In this document: positions 6,704 through 14,089 of the stretch, one piece after another
Layout: every line of letters starts with the position of its first letter
How positions within the stretch are numbered: the first letter of the stretch is position 1
Source of the DNA: Nonomuraea sediminis
GTDB lineage: Bacteria; Actinomycetota; Actinomycetes; Streptosporangiales; Streptosporangiaceae
Direction: 5' to 3'
NCBI RefSeq assembly: GCF_018531495.1
Contig: NZ_JAHDTI010000032.1
Coordinates: forward strand, 1 to 37,761
Length of the DNA: 37,761 nucleotides
The notes under the pieces: model-generated
The model's input: only the letters and a program-made list of their open reading frames with translations
Database searches by the model: none
Told to the model about the DNA's origin: nothing
Translations under genes and position numbers: made by a program

Positions 6704-7108
6704 TCACTCGTCCCACAGCGGCGGTGCCTGGCTCGGCCGGCGCGGGCTGGCCTTCCTGGCGCGGGAGAGCAGCCAGCTCGCTGCGCTGACGCCCGGTGCC
6801 CTCTCGGCGGGCTGGTCGGCGGTACGGCGGGGGCGGGCCCAAAACGGCGCGGGGGAAGGGTCGGCGGTGGGCGCGGGCCGAGGGGGACGTGCCCAGAAGG
6901 GGCGCGGCGCGGCGGCCGCCTCGCTGGGCTTGGTCCAGAAGGGGCGGGATTCGGCGCCGAGCTGCTCGGCGCGCACGCCGCGCAGGGTGCGCCCTCCTAC
7001 GCGCACGGTGTAGGTGCCATCCCACGCGCTCGACTCGACCACCCCGACGGCATCGCGCCGGGCGCCGTGGTGGTTGACGCGGACCGCATCCCCTCGCTTG
7101 TAGCCCAT
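6704..7108 (-). CDS. small SH3/KOW-like protein with RPFW repeats
   Basis: This is a 134-residue protein with two parts. Residues 1-55 look like a small beta-barrel (G-D-A-V-R-V-N-H, D-A-V-G-V-V-E-S, Y-T-V-R-V-G-G, L-R-G-V-R-A-E-Q-L), as in SH3-like or KOW domains. Residues 55-105 hold three copies of a P-F-W-x-[KR]-P motif separated by proline/alanine linkers, followed by a basic tail. Short Trp-containing linear motifs of this type usually bind a partner protein. ATG 7108 was chosen over ATGs a few codons upstream because the barrel begins right after it. No family recognised. Confidence 0.55.
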   Translation of the reverse strand: MGYKRGDAVRVNHHGARRDAVGVVESSAWDGTYTVRVGGRTLRGVRAEQLGAESRPFWTKPSEAAAAPRPFWARPPRPAPTADPSPAPFWARPRRTADQPAERAPGVSAASWLLSRARKASPRRPSQAPPLWDE

Positions 7109-7667
7109 GCCCGCCATGATCCGCGCGCACCTTGGGCCCGGCAAGCCTCACCCGTCACTCATGCATGTCTATGCACTCGGGTTGCATATTCGGACGCGAA
7201 AAACGGGATGAATCGGACTTTTCTCCTCCCTCGGCGACTCCGCTTTCCGGCGTGAAGACGTTTCCGCAGGTCAGAGCCTTGCGAAGATCGTTTTATACCG
7301 GACAGAATTGATGCACTGTCGGGTAAGACTCCGCCAGGGCGCCGATAAGAGGAATCGACGCACCCGAGGAGGCGTGTGATACAAGTCACATTTTTTCGGG
7401 TGCATGATCTCTGCGGACTTTACATCGATTCGAGGTAGTGGATATTCGGCGAGGTCAGAGTATGGAACTCTTGGTATATACAAAGGCTACCAAGACGCCT
7501 TTGACGTGCGGTGACGCATTGATGCCCGCACGCGCTATCCGCCGCCGCCGCCTACCATTTATCTCACTGCTACCAATCCATGCGGCTCTCGCAGCCGGTC
7601 AGTCGCCCCCGGGGGGGTTGACCGAACCGGGCCCTTCCCCCGGGCCCCTGAGAGAGAGGCCACCGAC
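7109..7667. other. 560-bp gene-poor, lower-GC region
   Basis: GC is clearly lower than in the surroundings, especially 7180-7560 (runs such as ATTTTTTCGGG, TATATAC). No frame gives a plausible protein. The right end becomes GC-rich, with a strong inverted repeat (GGGCCC-ttccccc-GGGCCC) just before the ribosome-binding site of the 7668 peptide, so it can serve as a structured 5' leader. It shares two motifs with the region upstream of the second peptide: ATTTTTTCGGG, and TGACsTGCGGTGAyGCA at 7502-7518. Confidence 0.5.
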
Positions 7668-7766
7668 ATGGAGCGATGGCGGAAGTCACTGCCGGACCTG
7701 CGAGAAATCGTGCCGCTCATCATCAGGGCGGTGCTGATCTGGCTGGACTGGTGGGTAAATGGCTGA
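7668..7766 (+). CDS. 32-residue hydrophobic Trp-rich peptide
   Basis: ATG 7668 follows GAGAGAGG by 9 bases. The peptide has a basic N-terminus (M-E-R-W-R-K), a helix-compatible hydrophobic core (I-V-P-L-I-I-R-A-V-L-I-W-L) and ends D-W-W-V-N-G. A perfect 11-bp hairpin begins at its stop codon. A short message with a structured leader, a membrane-active-looking peptide and an immediate terminator recalls type I toxins or small membrane regulators, but there is no homology evidence. A second peptide of the same design lies at 9049-9162. Confidence 0.55.
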   Translation: MERWRKSLPDLREIVPLIIRAVLIWLDWWVNG

Positions 7767-7790
7767 GGGTCCGGGTAACCCCGGACCCTC
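7765..7790 (+). terminator. terminator of the 32-residue peptide gene
   Basis: GAGGGTCCGGG-taac-CCCGGACCCTC is a perfect 11-bp stem with a 4-base loop overlapping the stop codon. Confidence 0.7.
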
Positions 7791-7961
7791 GCACTTCTGA
7801 ATAACCCGAGCGCTCCGCATCTCATCTTGGCCGGTGTCGTGCGGAGCGTTTCGGCTGTTCAGGCTATGAGCCGCTAGACATATGCCTAGTAGTCATGTGC
7901 CTAGTGGAACATTTGTAGCCTACCTCGGTTCTTGCCGAATCCGGCAGCAACGGGGACTGGA
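7791..7961. terminator. intergenic stretch with hairpin 7811-7848 and a short direct repeat
   Basis: CGCTCCGCA at 7811-7819 pairs with TGCGGAGCG at 7840-7848 and may end the minus-strand gene that stops at 7962. Two copies of TGCCTAGT (7883-7890, 7898-7905), 15 bp apart, may be a binding site. No gene seen. Confidence 0.4.
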
Positions 7962-8588
7962 TTAGCGGTGTGACGGGATCGCTCCGGGATCGCGCATCAG
8001 CTCGCGCGTTACCGCATCGATAGCCCGCGCCAGCTCAACCAGGCGCCGCCCCTCCGCCCGGTAGGTGTCGTGTACCCGCTCGATCGCCTCGGCCGACAGG
8101 TGCGGCTTGAGGTCAATGGCGGCGGAGCGGTAGCCAGCGCGGGCGGCGTCGGTGGCGAACTCGGTGTGGCGCGTCGCCATCCATGCCAGGGCGAGCGGAA
8201 AGTCTCGCAACACCGGGTGGGCGCGGAAGTCGGGCGGCAACGCCTCCAGCAGCCAGGCAACCGCGCTGGCCTGCCAGTCCGGCGCGCCGGGCGGTCGAAC
8301 CTGCGGGGGCCAGGCCGGCGGGAGCGGAGCATCCTGCGCGCCTGCGTCCGCAGTCCCATCCGCGAACTGCTCGTAGGCGGGGTAGCGCTGACCGGGGAGA
8401 TATTCAACCTGGTCTTCGGCGAGCCACTCGGGTCCGCGCTCGACAAGTCCGCCCGTCCAACCCTTCTCCGTCTCGACCCAAGACACGCAGACCTGGCGGG
8501 TGCCATCGGGCAGGATGCGACGGGCGTGCAGCTGGCCCGCATTGTCGGGCGGGAGCCGTACAGCGGGCAGGTCGGTCATGCTGCGCAT
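7962..8588 (-). CDS. hypothetical protein, 208 residues
   Basis: No family is recognised. The first 80 residues look beta-rich (H-A-R-R-I-L-P-D-G-T-R-Q-V-C-V-S-W, then L-P-G-Q-R-Y-P-A-Y). A proline-rich linker follows at about residues 95-110. The last 100 residues are helical (P-L-A-L-A-W-M-A-T-R-H, then an R-x-G-Y-R-S-A segment). ATG 8588 has GGGAG 6 bases upstream; 8579 is an alternative. The gene lies between the two small-peptide loci, on the opposite strand, with both neighbouring intergenic regions lower in GC than usual. Confidence 0.65.
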   Translation of the reverse strand: MRSMTDLPAVRLPPDNAGQLHARRILPDGTRQVCVSWVETEKGWTGGLVERGPEWLAEDQVEYLPGQRYPAYEQFADGTADAGAQDAPLPPAWPPQVRPPGAPDWQASAVAWLLEALPPDFRAHPVLRDFPLALAWMATRHTEFATDAARAGYRSAAIDLKPHLSAEAIERVHDTYRAEGRRLVELARAIDAVTRELMRDPGAIPSHR

Positions 8589-9048
8589 CGTACTCCCGAG
8601 AGTCGAACTCACATTCGGGAGCGGTCGGGGTCAAGGGATCTCCGACCCGAAGGGGTCCCCCCGTTCACACCAAGACGCGGATGCCCTTTTTGTTGCCGAA
8701 TGGGTCATAAGTGGAGTTGTGGCGCGACGCCGAGAATGACTTTTTCAAGATTTTTTCGGGCAGTGAAATCGACCCGAATCGGCCACTTCTTGCACTGCTC
8801 AGAGCTCGTTTTCAAAGCTCAGGCTATTAGCATGCATTTAGCGTCTGACCTGCGGTGATGCAGTCATTTAGCGTCATAGGTGCGCGCGCCATGTCCCGCC
8901 ACAAACTAGAGTTTGCCATGCGAACGTTCTTGGCCTCGGCTCGTGCCGTACGGGGCTCTGTGGGTGATCCATGGAGGCCTACAGGTCCCGGGTCTCCTCC
9001 ACCCCCCACCCATATCCATGGGGACCAGAGGAAAGGCGGGGAGCCGCT
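8589..9048. other. 460-bp gene-poor region before the second peptide
   Basis: Lower GC in 8690-8880, with ATTTTTTCGGG at about 8752 and TGACCTGCGGTGATGCA at 8846-8862, both also found upstream of the first peptide. CATTTAGCGTC occurs twice (8835-8845 and 8865-8875, 30 bp apart), a likely binding site. No frame gives a convincing protein. Confidence 0.45.
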
Positions 9049-9162
9049 ATGGACGAGAGCGGACGCAGGATGCGGAAGGTCTGGAAGGTGATCTACGTCG
9101 GCGTGCGAGTGGCGCTCGTGGCGGTCGAGTGGATCTCGGACTGGATCGAGCCCGGCATGTAG
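9049..9162 (+). CDS. 37-residue amphipathic Trp-rich peptide
   Basis: ATG 9049 follows GGCGGGGAG. The peptide has a basic N-terminal third (S-G-R-R-M-R-K-V-W-K), a hydrophobic middle (V-I-Y-V-G-V-R-V-A-L-V-A-V) and ends E-W-I-S-D-W-I-E-P. Its layout (basic, W, hydrophobic, W-x-D-W) parallels the 32-residue peptide at 7668. A GC-rich inverted repeat (GCCCGGC/GCCGGGC) overlaps the stop. Function unknown; a membrane-active or signalling peptide is a guess. Confidence 0.5.
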   Translation: MDESGRRMRKVWKVIYVGVRVALVAVEWISDWIEPGM

Positions 9163-9244
9163 GCCGGGCCCGCTCCCAGAGGGTCTCGTGGTGGGACACG
9201 GCGCCAACCAACACCCCGCCGCGGGGCCCTCCCCGCATGGCGTA

Positions 9245-9270
9245 GCGGGATCTATTGCAATAGAACCCGC
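9245..9270. terminator. 26-bp inverted repeat with central TCTATTGCAATAGA
   Basis: GCGGG and CCCGC arms enclose a perfect 14-bp palindrome; one mismatch in 13 pairs. It lies between the ends of the peptide gene (9162) and the minus-strand operon (9472), so it can be a bidirectional terminator or an operator. Confidence 0.5.
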
Positions 9271-9363
9271 ACATCCATCTAGCACTCTACCCGCGTGTAC
9301 CCAGTCTCAGCGTCATCCCCGTCTCCATCGCGGCGCGAACGGCCGCGCGAACGGGTAACGCAA

Positions 9364-9447
9364 CAGCCGCAGGAACAGCCGCAGGAACAGCAGCGGGAAT
9401 GGCAGCGCGAATGGCAGCGCGAACGGCAGCGCGAACGGCAGCGCGAA
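9364..9447. repeat. seven tandem 12-bp repeats
   Basis: Units run from CAGCCGCAGGAA through TGGCAGCGCGAA to CGGCAGCGCGAA, then a partial unit. The tract is downstream of the membrane-protein gene that ends at 9472 and is not part of a credible gene. It is a minisatellite grown by slippage. Confidence 0.75.
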
Positions 9448-9471
9448 CGGTTTGCTGGAATCAGGCTCGAT

Positions 9472-9771
9472 TCAGGTGCCGAACACGGCAATCGCGCCGA
9501 CGCAGAGGAAGGCGAGCGCTGCCAGGCCGCCGAGCCATGCCGCCTGCTTGTGGCCTGTCGCGACCGAGAGTGCGGCGAGCAGGCCACAGCCCGCCCCGAG
9601 TGCGAGGAAGGTCCGGCCGGCGGCCGCCGGGTCTGCTGCGGCCGCGATGATGCCGACGAACACCGCGGCGGCGAGCACGAGCAGGGACAAGCAGGCGCAC
9701 CCGGCCTGCGCGGCGGGGGTGGGTGGGGAGCCTTTGGCGGCTTCGGGCCCGGGGGAAGCATCAGGGTCCAT
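9472..9771 (-). CDS. small membrane protein with three hydrophobic segments
   Basis: This 99-residue protein starts at ATG 9771 (GTG 9774 possible). After a short P/A-rich N-terminus come hydrophobic segments at about residues 25-47, 55-70 and 78-98. It starts 32 bases after the DpdA-like gene ends on the same strand, so it is probably the last gene of the DUF6349-DpdA unit. No family recognised; a link to DNA modification is suggested only by position. Confidence 0.6.
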   Translation of the reverse strand: MDPDASPGPEAAKGSPPTPAAQAGCACLSLLVLAAAVFVGIIAAAADPAAAGRTFLALGAGCGLLAALSVATGHKQAAWLGGLAALAFLCVGAIAVFGT

Positions 9772-9803
9772 CACCTGACGCTAACGGCTGCTACGTACGG
9801 TAG

Positions 9804-11168
9804 TCAGGCGCTTGGAGCCCCTGGCCCATCGTCGGCGGCCGCCGTACGGCGGCGGTCGCGGGCGGGGTCGAGCGCGACCCCGAACCCCTTGCGGCTGTTG
9901 AGGACCTCGACCACATCGCCGGTCCGGTAGAACCGGCGAGCTCCCCGGTCTTCATGAGCGGCGTGCTGGTCGAGCAGCGCGCGATACTGCGTGACCGTCT
10001 TGCCGTCGACGCCCAACAGCTTGGCGATCGCGCCGAGGGTCCGGTACTCCCCCGGGTCGCCGGGGACCTCGTAGCGGGCGGGAGCGTGCTTGGTCTCCCA
10101 CGCCTTCAGCCACGCGTCGAGCTCGCTCTCCTCGTACTCCTCGTACGGCGTGCCGGACCCCTCCCGGGGCCTGGTCCCCTTCGGGGCGGGGAAGCCAGGG
10201 GCGTCCGTCAGATGGTTCCGGACCGCCGTCTCGGCGCGGCCGACCTTCGCCGCCCACTCGCCCAACGTCACCAAGCTCACGAGCCCCATTGTCCCGGAGC
10301 CGGCGGCCGCGCCATACAGCTCGGTCTCGACGGGCTCGGGCACCTCGAACAGGTCGCGTTGATCCCACTGCGGCCGCGCGGCCGCCTTCCAGACGCGTTG
10401 CAACCACGTCAGCGCGAAGGACTGACAGTTGGCCTCGTTCTTGTGCGTGCTCGACCCGCAAGCGGTCGGTGTTCGGCGGCCTTGAAAACTCCAGGCCATG
10501 GAGTCGGCCGAGGTGAGCCACCGGCCGTACTGCCGGAGCCCAGCGATCTTCACCCCGAACCCGTGCAATGGGAGATCGAGGCGGGCCAGCGTGCGGAAGA
10601 TCTCGCCGATCTCGGCGGTGCCCTGGCGGCGGCAGACCGACCCGACCCCGACCACGGGGTAGTCCTTGGCGAGCCGTACGCCGTGCTGCTCGTACAGTTC
10701 GACACACCGCAGGTAGTCGTCAAGCTGCCAACCCTGAATGACTGGCATGACGGGGCAGTCGCCGGGGGCTCCCTGCTCTTCCCACAACGCGGTCAGCGTC
10801 ACGAAGTTCTCGACGGTCCGCCGCTGGTGCTCGGCCACGGTCAAGCCGGTCTTGGCCAGTATGAAGGGCTCGCACATCCAATCCTGAGGCGCCGCCCACG
10901 CGATATCGCCGATCTCGTCGTCATAGCGAGCCAGGGCCCGCACGTACTCCTCCGGGCTCGTGCGGAACTCGCCGCCGTACAGCGATAGCTCGGTGAAGGC
11001 GCCGGAGTCTATGGCGTAGTGGCGGCCGAGGGGTGCCCGAGGCAACGTCGCCCGGCGGGCCAGCACGCGGTGTGAGATGAACAGGGAGACATCCAAGGGA
11101 GCGGTGATCAGCCACCGCTCCCGGTGGGTGCCGAGGTAGAAGTTCAGCTCTTCCTCTTCGTAGATCAT
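9804..11168 (-). CDS. DpdA-like 7-deazaguanine DNA transglycosylase homologue fused to two HTH domains
   Basis: This 454-residue protein starts at ATG 11168. Residues 1-260 resemble the DpdA family (tRNA-guanine transglycosylase fold, also annotated DUF7221), which exchanges guanine in DNA for a 7-deazaguanine such as preQ0. Recognisable segments are A-I-D-S-G-A-F-T-E-L (52-61, catalytic Asp region), A-A-P-Q-D-W-M-C-E-P (92-101), Q-G-W (145-147), G-V-G-S-V-C-R-R (174-181), H-G-F-G-V-K (202-207) and S-A-D-S-M-A-W-S-F (220-228). The putative metal site reads C237, H242, C248, with Glu where a Cys is usual. Residues 297-355 (T-L-G-E-W-A-A-K-V-G-R-A-E-T-A-V) and 375-432 (L-G-A-I-A-K-L-L-G-V-D-G-K-T-V-T) look like two excisionase/MerR-type helix-turn-helix modules. 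No preQ0 synthesis genes are on the plasmid, so the base would come from the host. Confidence 0.8.
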   Translation of the reverse strand: MIYEEEELNFYLGTHRERWLITAPLDVSLFISHRVLARRATLPRAPLGRHYAIDSGAFTELSLYGGEFRTSPEEYVRALARYDDEIGDIAWAAPQDWMCEPFILAKTGLTVAEHQRRTVENFVTLTALWEEQGAPGDCPVMPVIQGWQLDDYLRCVELYEQHGVRLAKDYPVVGVGSVCRRQGTAEIGEIFRTLARLDLPLHGFGVKIAGLRQYGRWLTSADSMAWSFQGRRTPTACGSSTHKNEANCQSFALTWLQRVWKAAARPQWDQRDLFEVPEPVETELYGAAAGSGTMGLVSLVTLGEWAAKVGRAETAVRNHLTDAPGFPAPKGTRPREGSGTPYEEYEESELDAWLKAWETKHAPARYEVPGDPGEYRTLGAIAKLLGVDGKTVTQYRALLDQHAAHEDRGARRFYRTGDVVEVLNSRKGFGVALDPARDRRRTAAADDGPGAPSA

Positions 11169-11182
11169 GAGATCCGGCCTCG

Positions 11183-11725
11183 TCAGAAGAGGGTCGGCTG
11201 CTCGGACTGCTGACTCGGCTCGGCCTGCCGTACGACGATCTCGTAGCCGCCGCCGGGGGCTCCGCCGGGCCGGTGCCGTCCGTCCTCGGGGCGGTAGATG
11301 ACCAGGGGGCCGCCCGAGGTGAACCACCCGGCGGGGTAGGCCCGCGTCACCTCGGCCTGCCAGCGCTCGCGGAGAACGGGCCGGTAGTCGGCGGCGGCGG
11401 CTGGCGGGCTGACGACGGGCAGGGCGCGCCACGTCGGCCAGGCGTGATCGTGCGCGTCCTCGGTGGCCTCGTTGTTCCGGCGGCGCTCGGGGCCCTCGTA
11501 GTCGCAGCCGAGGCATGCGCCGCGGTGGAGTTGGTGCCAGGTGGGCTCGTCGACCACGCGAGAAAGCACGGTCGGGCGGCAGGCATCGGTGAGCTCGGCG
11601 GGGTGCCCGTAACTGATCTCCCACATCCCCCGGCGTGCTGGCTGCGGCGCGGCATGGATGGCGGCGAGTCGGGCGCGGGTGCCGCGCGGCTCCTGGGTGT
11701 CCGTGGTGGTGCTGCCCGTGAGCAT
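11183..11725 (-). CDS. DUF6349 family protein
   Basis: This 180-residue protein has the DUF6349 signature: R-G-A-C-L-G-C-D-Y-E-G, then N-E-A-T-E-D-A-H-D-H-A-W-P-x-W-R-x-L-P-V-V (about residues 68-108), and a C-terminal substrate-like segment Y-P-A-G-W-F-x-x-G-G-P-x-V-I-Y-R. The two cysteines and clustered histidines could bind zinc. It starts at ATG 11725 with GAAAGG upstream and ends 14 bases before the DpdA-like gene, so the two are co-transcribed. I recall this pairing from actinomycete phages and plasmids but its biochemical role is not known. The shared leader cassette begins about 195 bases upstream. Confidence 0.8.
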   Translation of the reverse strand: MLTGSTTTDTQEPRGTRARLAAIHAAPQPARRGMWEISYGHPAELTDACRPTVLSRVVDEPTWHQLHRGACLGCDYEGPERRRNNEATEDAHDHAWPTWRALPVVSPPAAAADYRPVLRERWQAEVTRAYPAGWFTSGGPLVIYRPEDGRHRPGGAPGGGYEIVVRQAEPSQQSEQPTLF

Positions 11726-12066
11726 GGGCGTGCCTTTCTGGTGCTTCGCGGGTGGGGTCTCGGCTGTCCGGGCCGAGGCGAGTGCTCGAGTACGCGGTAC
11801 GGCGGGAGAGGGCCGCGCCTTCGGCGGCGCCGGGGCTCGATGCCCCGACGACGGCGCGGAGGCGCCGCGGGGCCGCGCCGGCGCCCGCCCTCCCCCGGGC
11901 CCTCAGAACTCGATCGCGTTCTCGCGGGTGGTGCGGGGGCGGGTGTCCGGCCCGCCCCCTTCTATTCAACAGTCTACCCGATACTGCTTGCTTGAAACCG
12001 TGGATCACGCCTTTGAGCTGGGATTCTTCTAGATCTTTTGGCGGGTGTGGCTGGTCTGGGAGCCTT
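11726..12066. promoter_or_regulatory. leader cassette copy (a), upstream of DUF6349-dpdA
   Basis: The conserved block is 11922-12033 on the minus strand. It reads, in order, a TCCCAGCTCA box, GGTTTC, 17 bp, TAGACT (possible -35/-10), TGTTGAATAGAA, a hairpin with arms GGGGGCGGG/CCCGCCCCC, and the tail GCACCACCCGCGA. A further copy of CCACCCGCGAA occurs at about 11745-11756, just before the DUF6349 ribosome-binding site. The 170 bp between cassette and gene hold no convincing ORF. Confidence 0.7.
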
Positions 12067-12195
12067 CTACGGCCCGGCGACCCAGACGGCGCACGTCGCG
12101 GGGTTCGTGCTGTGGTCGTCGGCGTCGCAGACCCAGCAGTAGGCCCCGGGCTTGGGCTCGGTGGCGTCCTCGGTGTCCGGCTTCTTGGCGGTCAT
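12067..12195 (-). CDS. 42-residue zinc-knuckle-like protein
   Basis: ATG 12195 follows GGAAGG by about 9 bases. The product starts with an acidic/lysine-rich stretch and then has C-W-V-C-D-A-D-D-H-S-T-N-P-A-T-C, a C-x2-C...H...C pattern like small zinc knuckles. It ends V-W-V-A-G-P. Codon use is normal for the plasmid. It lies between the methyltransferase unit and the DUF6349-dpdA unit. Function unknown; possibly a nucleic-acid-binding adaptor. Confidence 0.6.
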   Translation of the reverse strand: MTAKKPDTEDATEPKPGAYCWVCDADDHSTNPATCAVWVAGP

Positions 12196-12234
12196 GTCGT
12201 CCGTCCTTCCTTCTCCTGCTGGTTACTGGCGTTG

Positions 12235-12324
12235 CTAACCTGGGGCTGTGTCCTCCTTCGCGGGTGGACTCTCGGCGGCCGGTGTGTCCGACTGTCGTCC
12301 GGCTTCGGCGGGGCGGTGGTTCAT
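12235..12324 (-). CDS. possible 29-residue acidic/proline peptide
   Basis: ATG 12324 follows GAAGGCGG by a few bases and the frame ends TAG 39 bases before the next small gene. It contains the CCACCCGCGAAGGAGGA box as S-P-P-A-K-E-D. It may be a real leader peptide or only a remnant of the repeated leader sequence. Confidence 0.3.
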   Translation of the reverse strand: MNHRPAEAGRQSDTPAAESPPAKEDTAPG

Positions 12325-12375
12325 CGGCCGCCTTCGTCGTGTCCAGGGGCGTGAGGGTGGCGCTCTGCGGAGGGT

Positions 12376-12401
12376 GGGGCCCGGCGTGGTGACCGGGCCC
12401 C
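12376..12401 (-). terminator. hairpin after the methyltransferase gene
   Basis: GGGGCCCGG-cgtggtga-CCGGGCCCC is a 9-bp perfect stem starting 8 bases beyond the methyltransferase stop (12410). Confidence 0.6.
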
Positions 12402-12409
12402 GGGGTGGA

Positions 12410-14089
12410 TCAGTTCGGCCAGCGCTCGATGTCCTCGCCTGTGACGGCCTCGACCAGGGCCGAGACGATGATCTCGGCTACCGGCGGAGTGACCGCGTTG
12501 CCGTACTGCCGTACGCGCTGGCGCTTGTTGCCGACCACGACGTAGCTCTTGCCGAACGCCATCGCCGCGCCGACTTCGTGGGGCTCCAGCATCCGGAACT
12601 GCACGTCGGCGATGTCGAGCTCGGCCGCGCCGCGCACCACGGCGTAGCGGTCGCGGGTCGACAGGGTGCCGATGGGCTCGGCGACGGGGCGGGCCTGGCC
12701 GTTGCCGTAGTAGGGCGCGAGCAGGGTTTGCCAGAGCGCTGCCGAGGTGCCGGGCGGGGTGACGAGACCGTGGTGATTGCCGCTGGCGGTGACGGTGGCC
12801 AGGGCCTCGCTGACCGGGCGGGCGTCGGAGGATCCTCCGCGCAGCTCGGCCACGAAGGGCAGGAACGCGACGCCGGTCTCGTTGCGGGCGGTCTGGGTAC
12901 GGAGCGGCAGGGAGGCGGGGGCGGCCTCCTTCCCGTCGCGCCCCTCCATCGGGATCATGAGCGGCGGCACCACCAAGGCGTGATTACTGCCGTCCGCTAC
13001 GACGGTCGCGAGGGGCTCGTCCATCCCGATCGTGCGCGGCCGGTCGGAGCGCAGCAACGCCAGGAAGGGCGCGGGGATGGCCAGGCCGTCGTTCTCCCGC
13101 GTCGTCCTGGTGCTCATGGGCGCGCTTACCGGCGTCGCCTCGTCGCGCCACGTGCCCCCGGCGGGCACCATGAGCGGCTGACAGCTCGCCTCGGCGAACT
13201 CCGGGACGACGGCGTAGCGGCGTAGTCCGGCCTCAATGCGGGCCATGGTCTTGTCGGCGAGCGGCCGGTCGCGGTCGCCGATGCGCTGGCCGGTCAGGCT
13301 CCAGTCGATCGCGGCGGCCGCCGGGAGCACGGGCGGCTCTAGGACCTGGTTGCGGCAGCTCACCCGGGGGCACTTGTAGACGTACTGCTGGCGGTAGCGG
13401 CCCATGTCCGCGCCGGGGGTCTTGAACACCTGGACGGCCTGCACGGTCTCCCGGCAGACGGGGCAGTAGGCCAGCGGCCGCAACCACTTGTTCCAGGCGG
13501 GATCCCGGCCGAGGGCCTCATCCCAGTAGGCCACGTACAGCCGGTCCCGGCTCTGCGGCGCGGCGGGGGTGCGCGCGGGCTGGGCGTGCATGCTGTTGAT
13601 GGCGATCACGCGGGTCCGGTAGCCGAGGGCGCGAATCTCCCCGATCCACCGGTTCCATTGGTCCCACGCCCGGACGTCGACGACGTTCTCGACGACCCCG
13701 GCCCGCACGCGGCCTCCTCGGGCGATGACACCCCGGAGGTACATGGGCACCTCCTCCATCAGGGCCCGGCTGCGCTCGGCCTCCTCGTCGCGCTCGGGCC
13801 CGAACAGCTCGCCCTGCAGCGTCATGTCAAAGTCGCGCTTCTTGCCCCGGGCGGCCGACCACTGCGGGCACTCCGGCGAGGCCCAGAACAGATCGGCCAC
13901 CGGCCAGCGCTCGACCGGCGCGGTCCGGATGTCGCCGAGGTAGTGGTCGGTCTCGGGGAAGTTCACCGAGTGGCTCTCGATGGCCTTCTCCCAGTGGTTG
14001 GCGGCCCGGGTGACCCGGACGCCGGGAACCGCGTGCGCGCCCTGGCTGCTGCCGCCTGCTCCGCAGAACCAGTCCATGAGGTCGAGCAT
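12410..14089 (-). CDS. DNA (cytosine-5) methyltransferase
   Basis: This 559-residue protein methylates cytosine C5 in DNA. Motif I is F-C-G-A-G-G-S-S-Q-G (8-17), binding S-adenosylmethionine. Motif IV is S-P-E-C-P-Q-W-S (71-78), with catalytic Cys74 in a P-E-C setting instead of the usual P-C-Q. Motif VI is E-N-V (134-136), motif VIII Q-S-R-D-R (179-183), and motifs IX-X are R-M-L-E-P-H-E-V and Q-Y-G-N-A-V-T-P-P-V-A. A four-cysteine zinc ribbon (C209, C212, C240, C245) is inserted after motif VIII. The target-recognition region (about 310-495) has internal repeats of an L-x-T-x-T...N-x-x-L-V-x-P unit. It is probably solitary: no restriction enzyme gene adjoins. The start at 14089 lies directly behind leader cassette (b). 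Confidence 0.92.
   Translation of the reverse strand: MLDLMDWFCGAGGSSQGAHAVPGVRVTRAANHWEKAIESHSVNFPETDHYLGDIRTAPVERWPVADLFWASPECPQWSAARGKKRDFDMTLQGELFGPERDEEAERSRALMEEVPMYLRGVIARGGRVRAGVVENVVDVRAWDQWNRWIGEIRALGYRTRVIAINSMHAQPARTPAAPQSRDRLYVAYWDEALGRDPAWNKWLRPLAYCPVCRETVQAVQVFKTPGADMGRYRQQYVYKCPRVSCRNQVLEPPVLPAAAAIDWSLTGQRIGDRDRPLADKTMARIEAGLRRYAVVPEFAEASCQPLMVPAGGTWRDEATPVSAPMSTRTTRENDGLAIPAPFLALLRSDRPRTIGMDEPLATVVADGSNHALVVPPLMIPMEGRDGKEAAPASLPLRTQTARNETGVAFLPFVAELRGGSSDARPVSEALATVTASGNHHGLVTPPGTSAALWQTLLAPYYGNGQARPVAEPIGTLSTRDRYAVVRGAAELDIADVQFRMLEPHEVGAAMAFGKSYVVVGNKRQRVRQYGNAVTPPVAEIIVSALVEAVTGEDIERWPN

Noticed and set aside
9364..9447. Possible CRISPR array
   Set aside because: The 12-bp units are contiguous without spacers and there are no cas genes.
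9295..9930. A 211-codon plus-strand frame with Q-R-E-W and R-Q-R-E repeats
   Set aside because: It is the 12-bp minisatellite plus the antisense of the membrane-protein and DpdA genes; no domain and no ribosome-binding site.
9954..10988. A 344-codon plus-strand frame
   Set aside because: Antisense shadow of the DpdA-like gene, whose motifs clearly fix the coding strand.
11168..12008. Upstream extension of the DpdA-like frame to 12008
   Set aside because: The extension overlaps DUF6349 and the leader cassette and is arginine/proline-rich noise; the DpdA domain begins at 11168.
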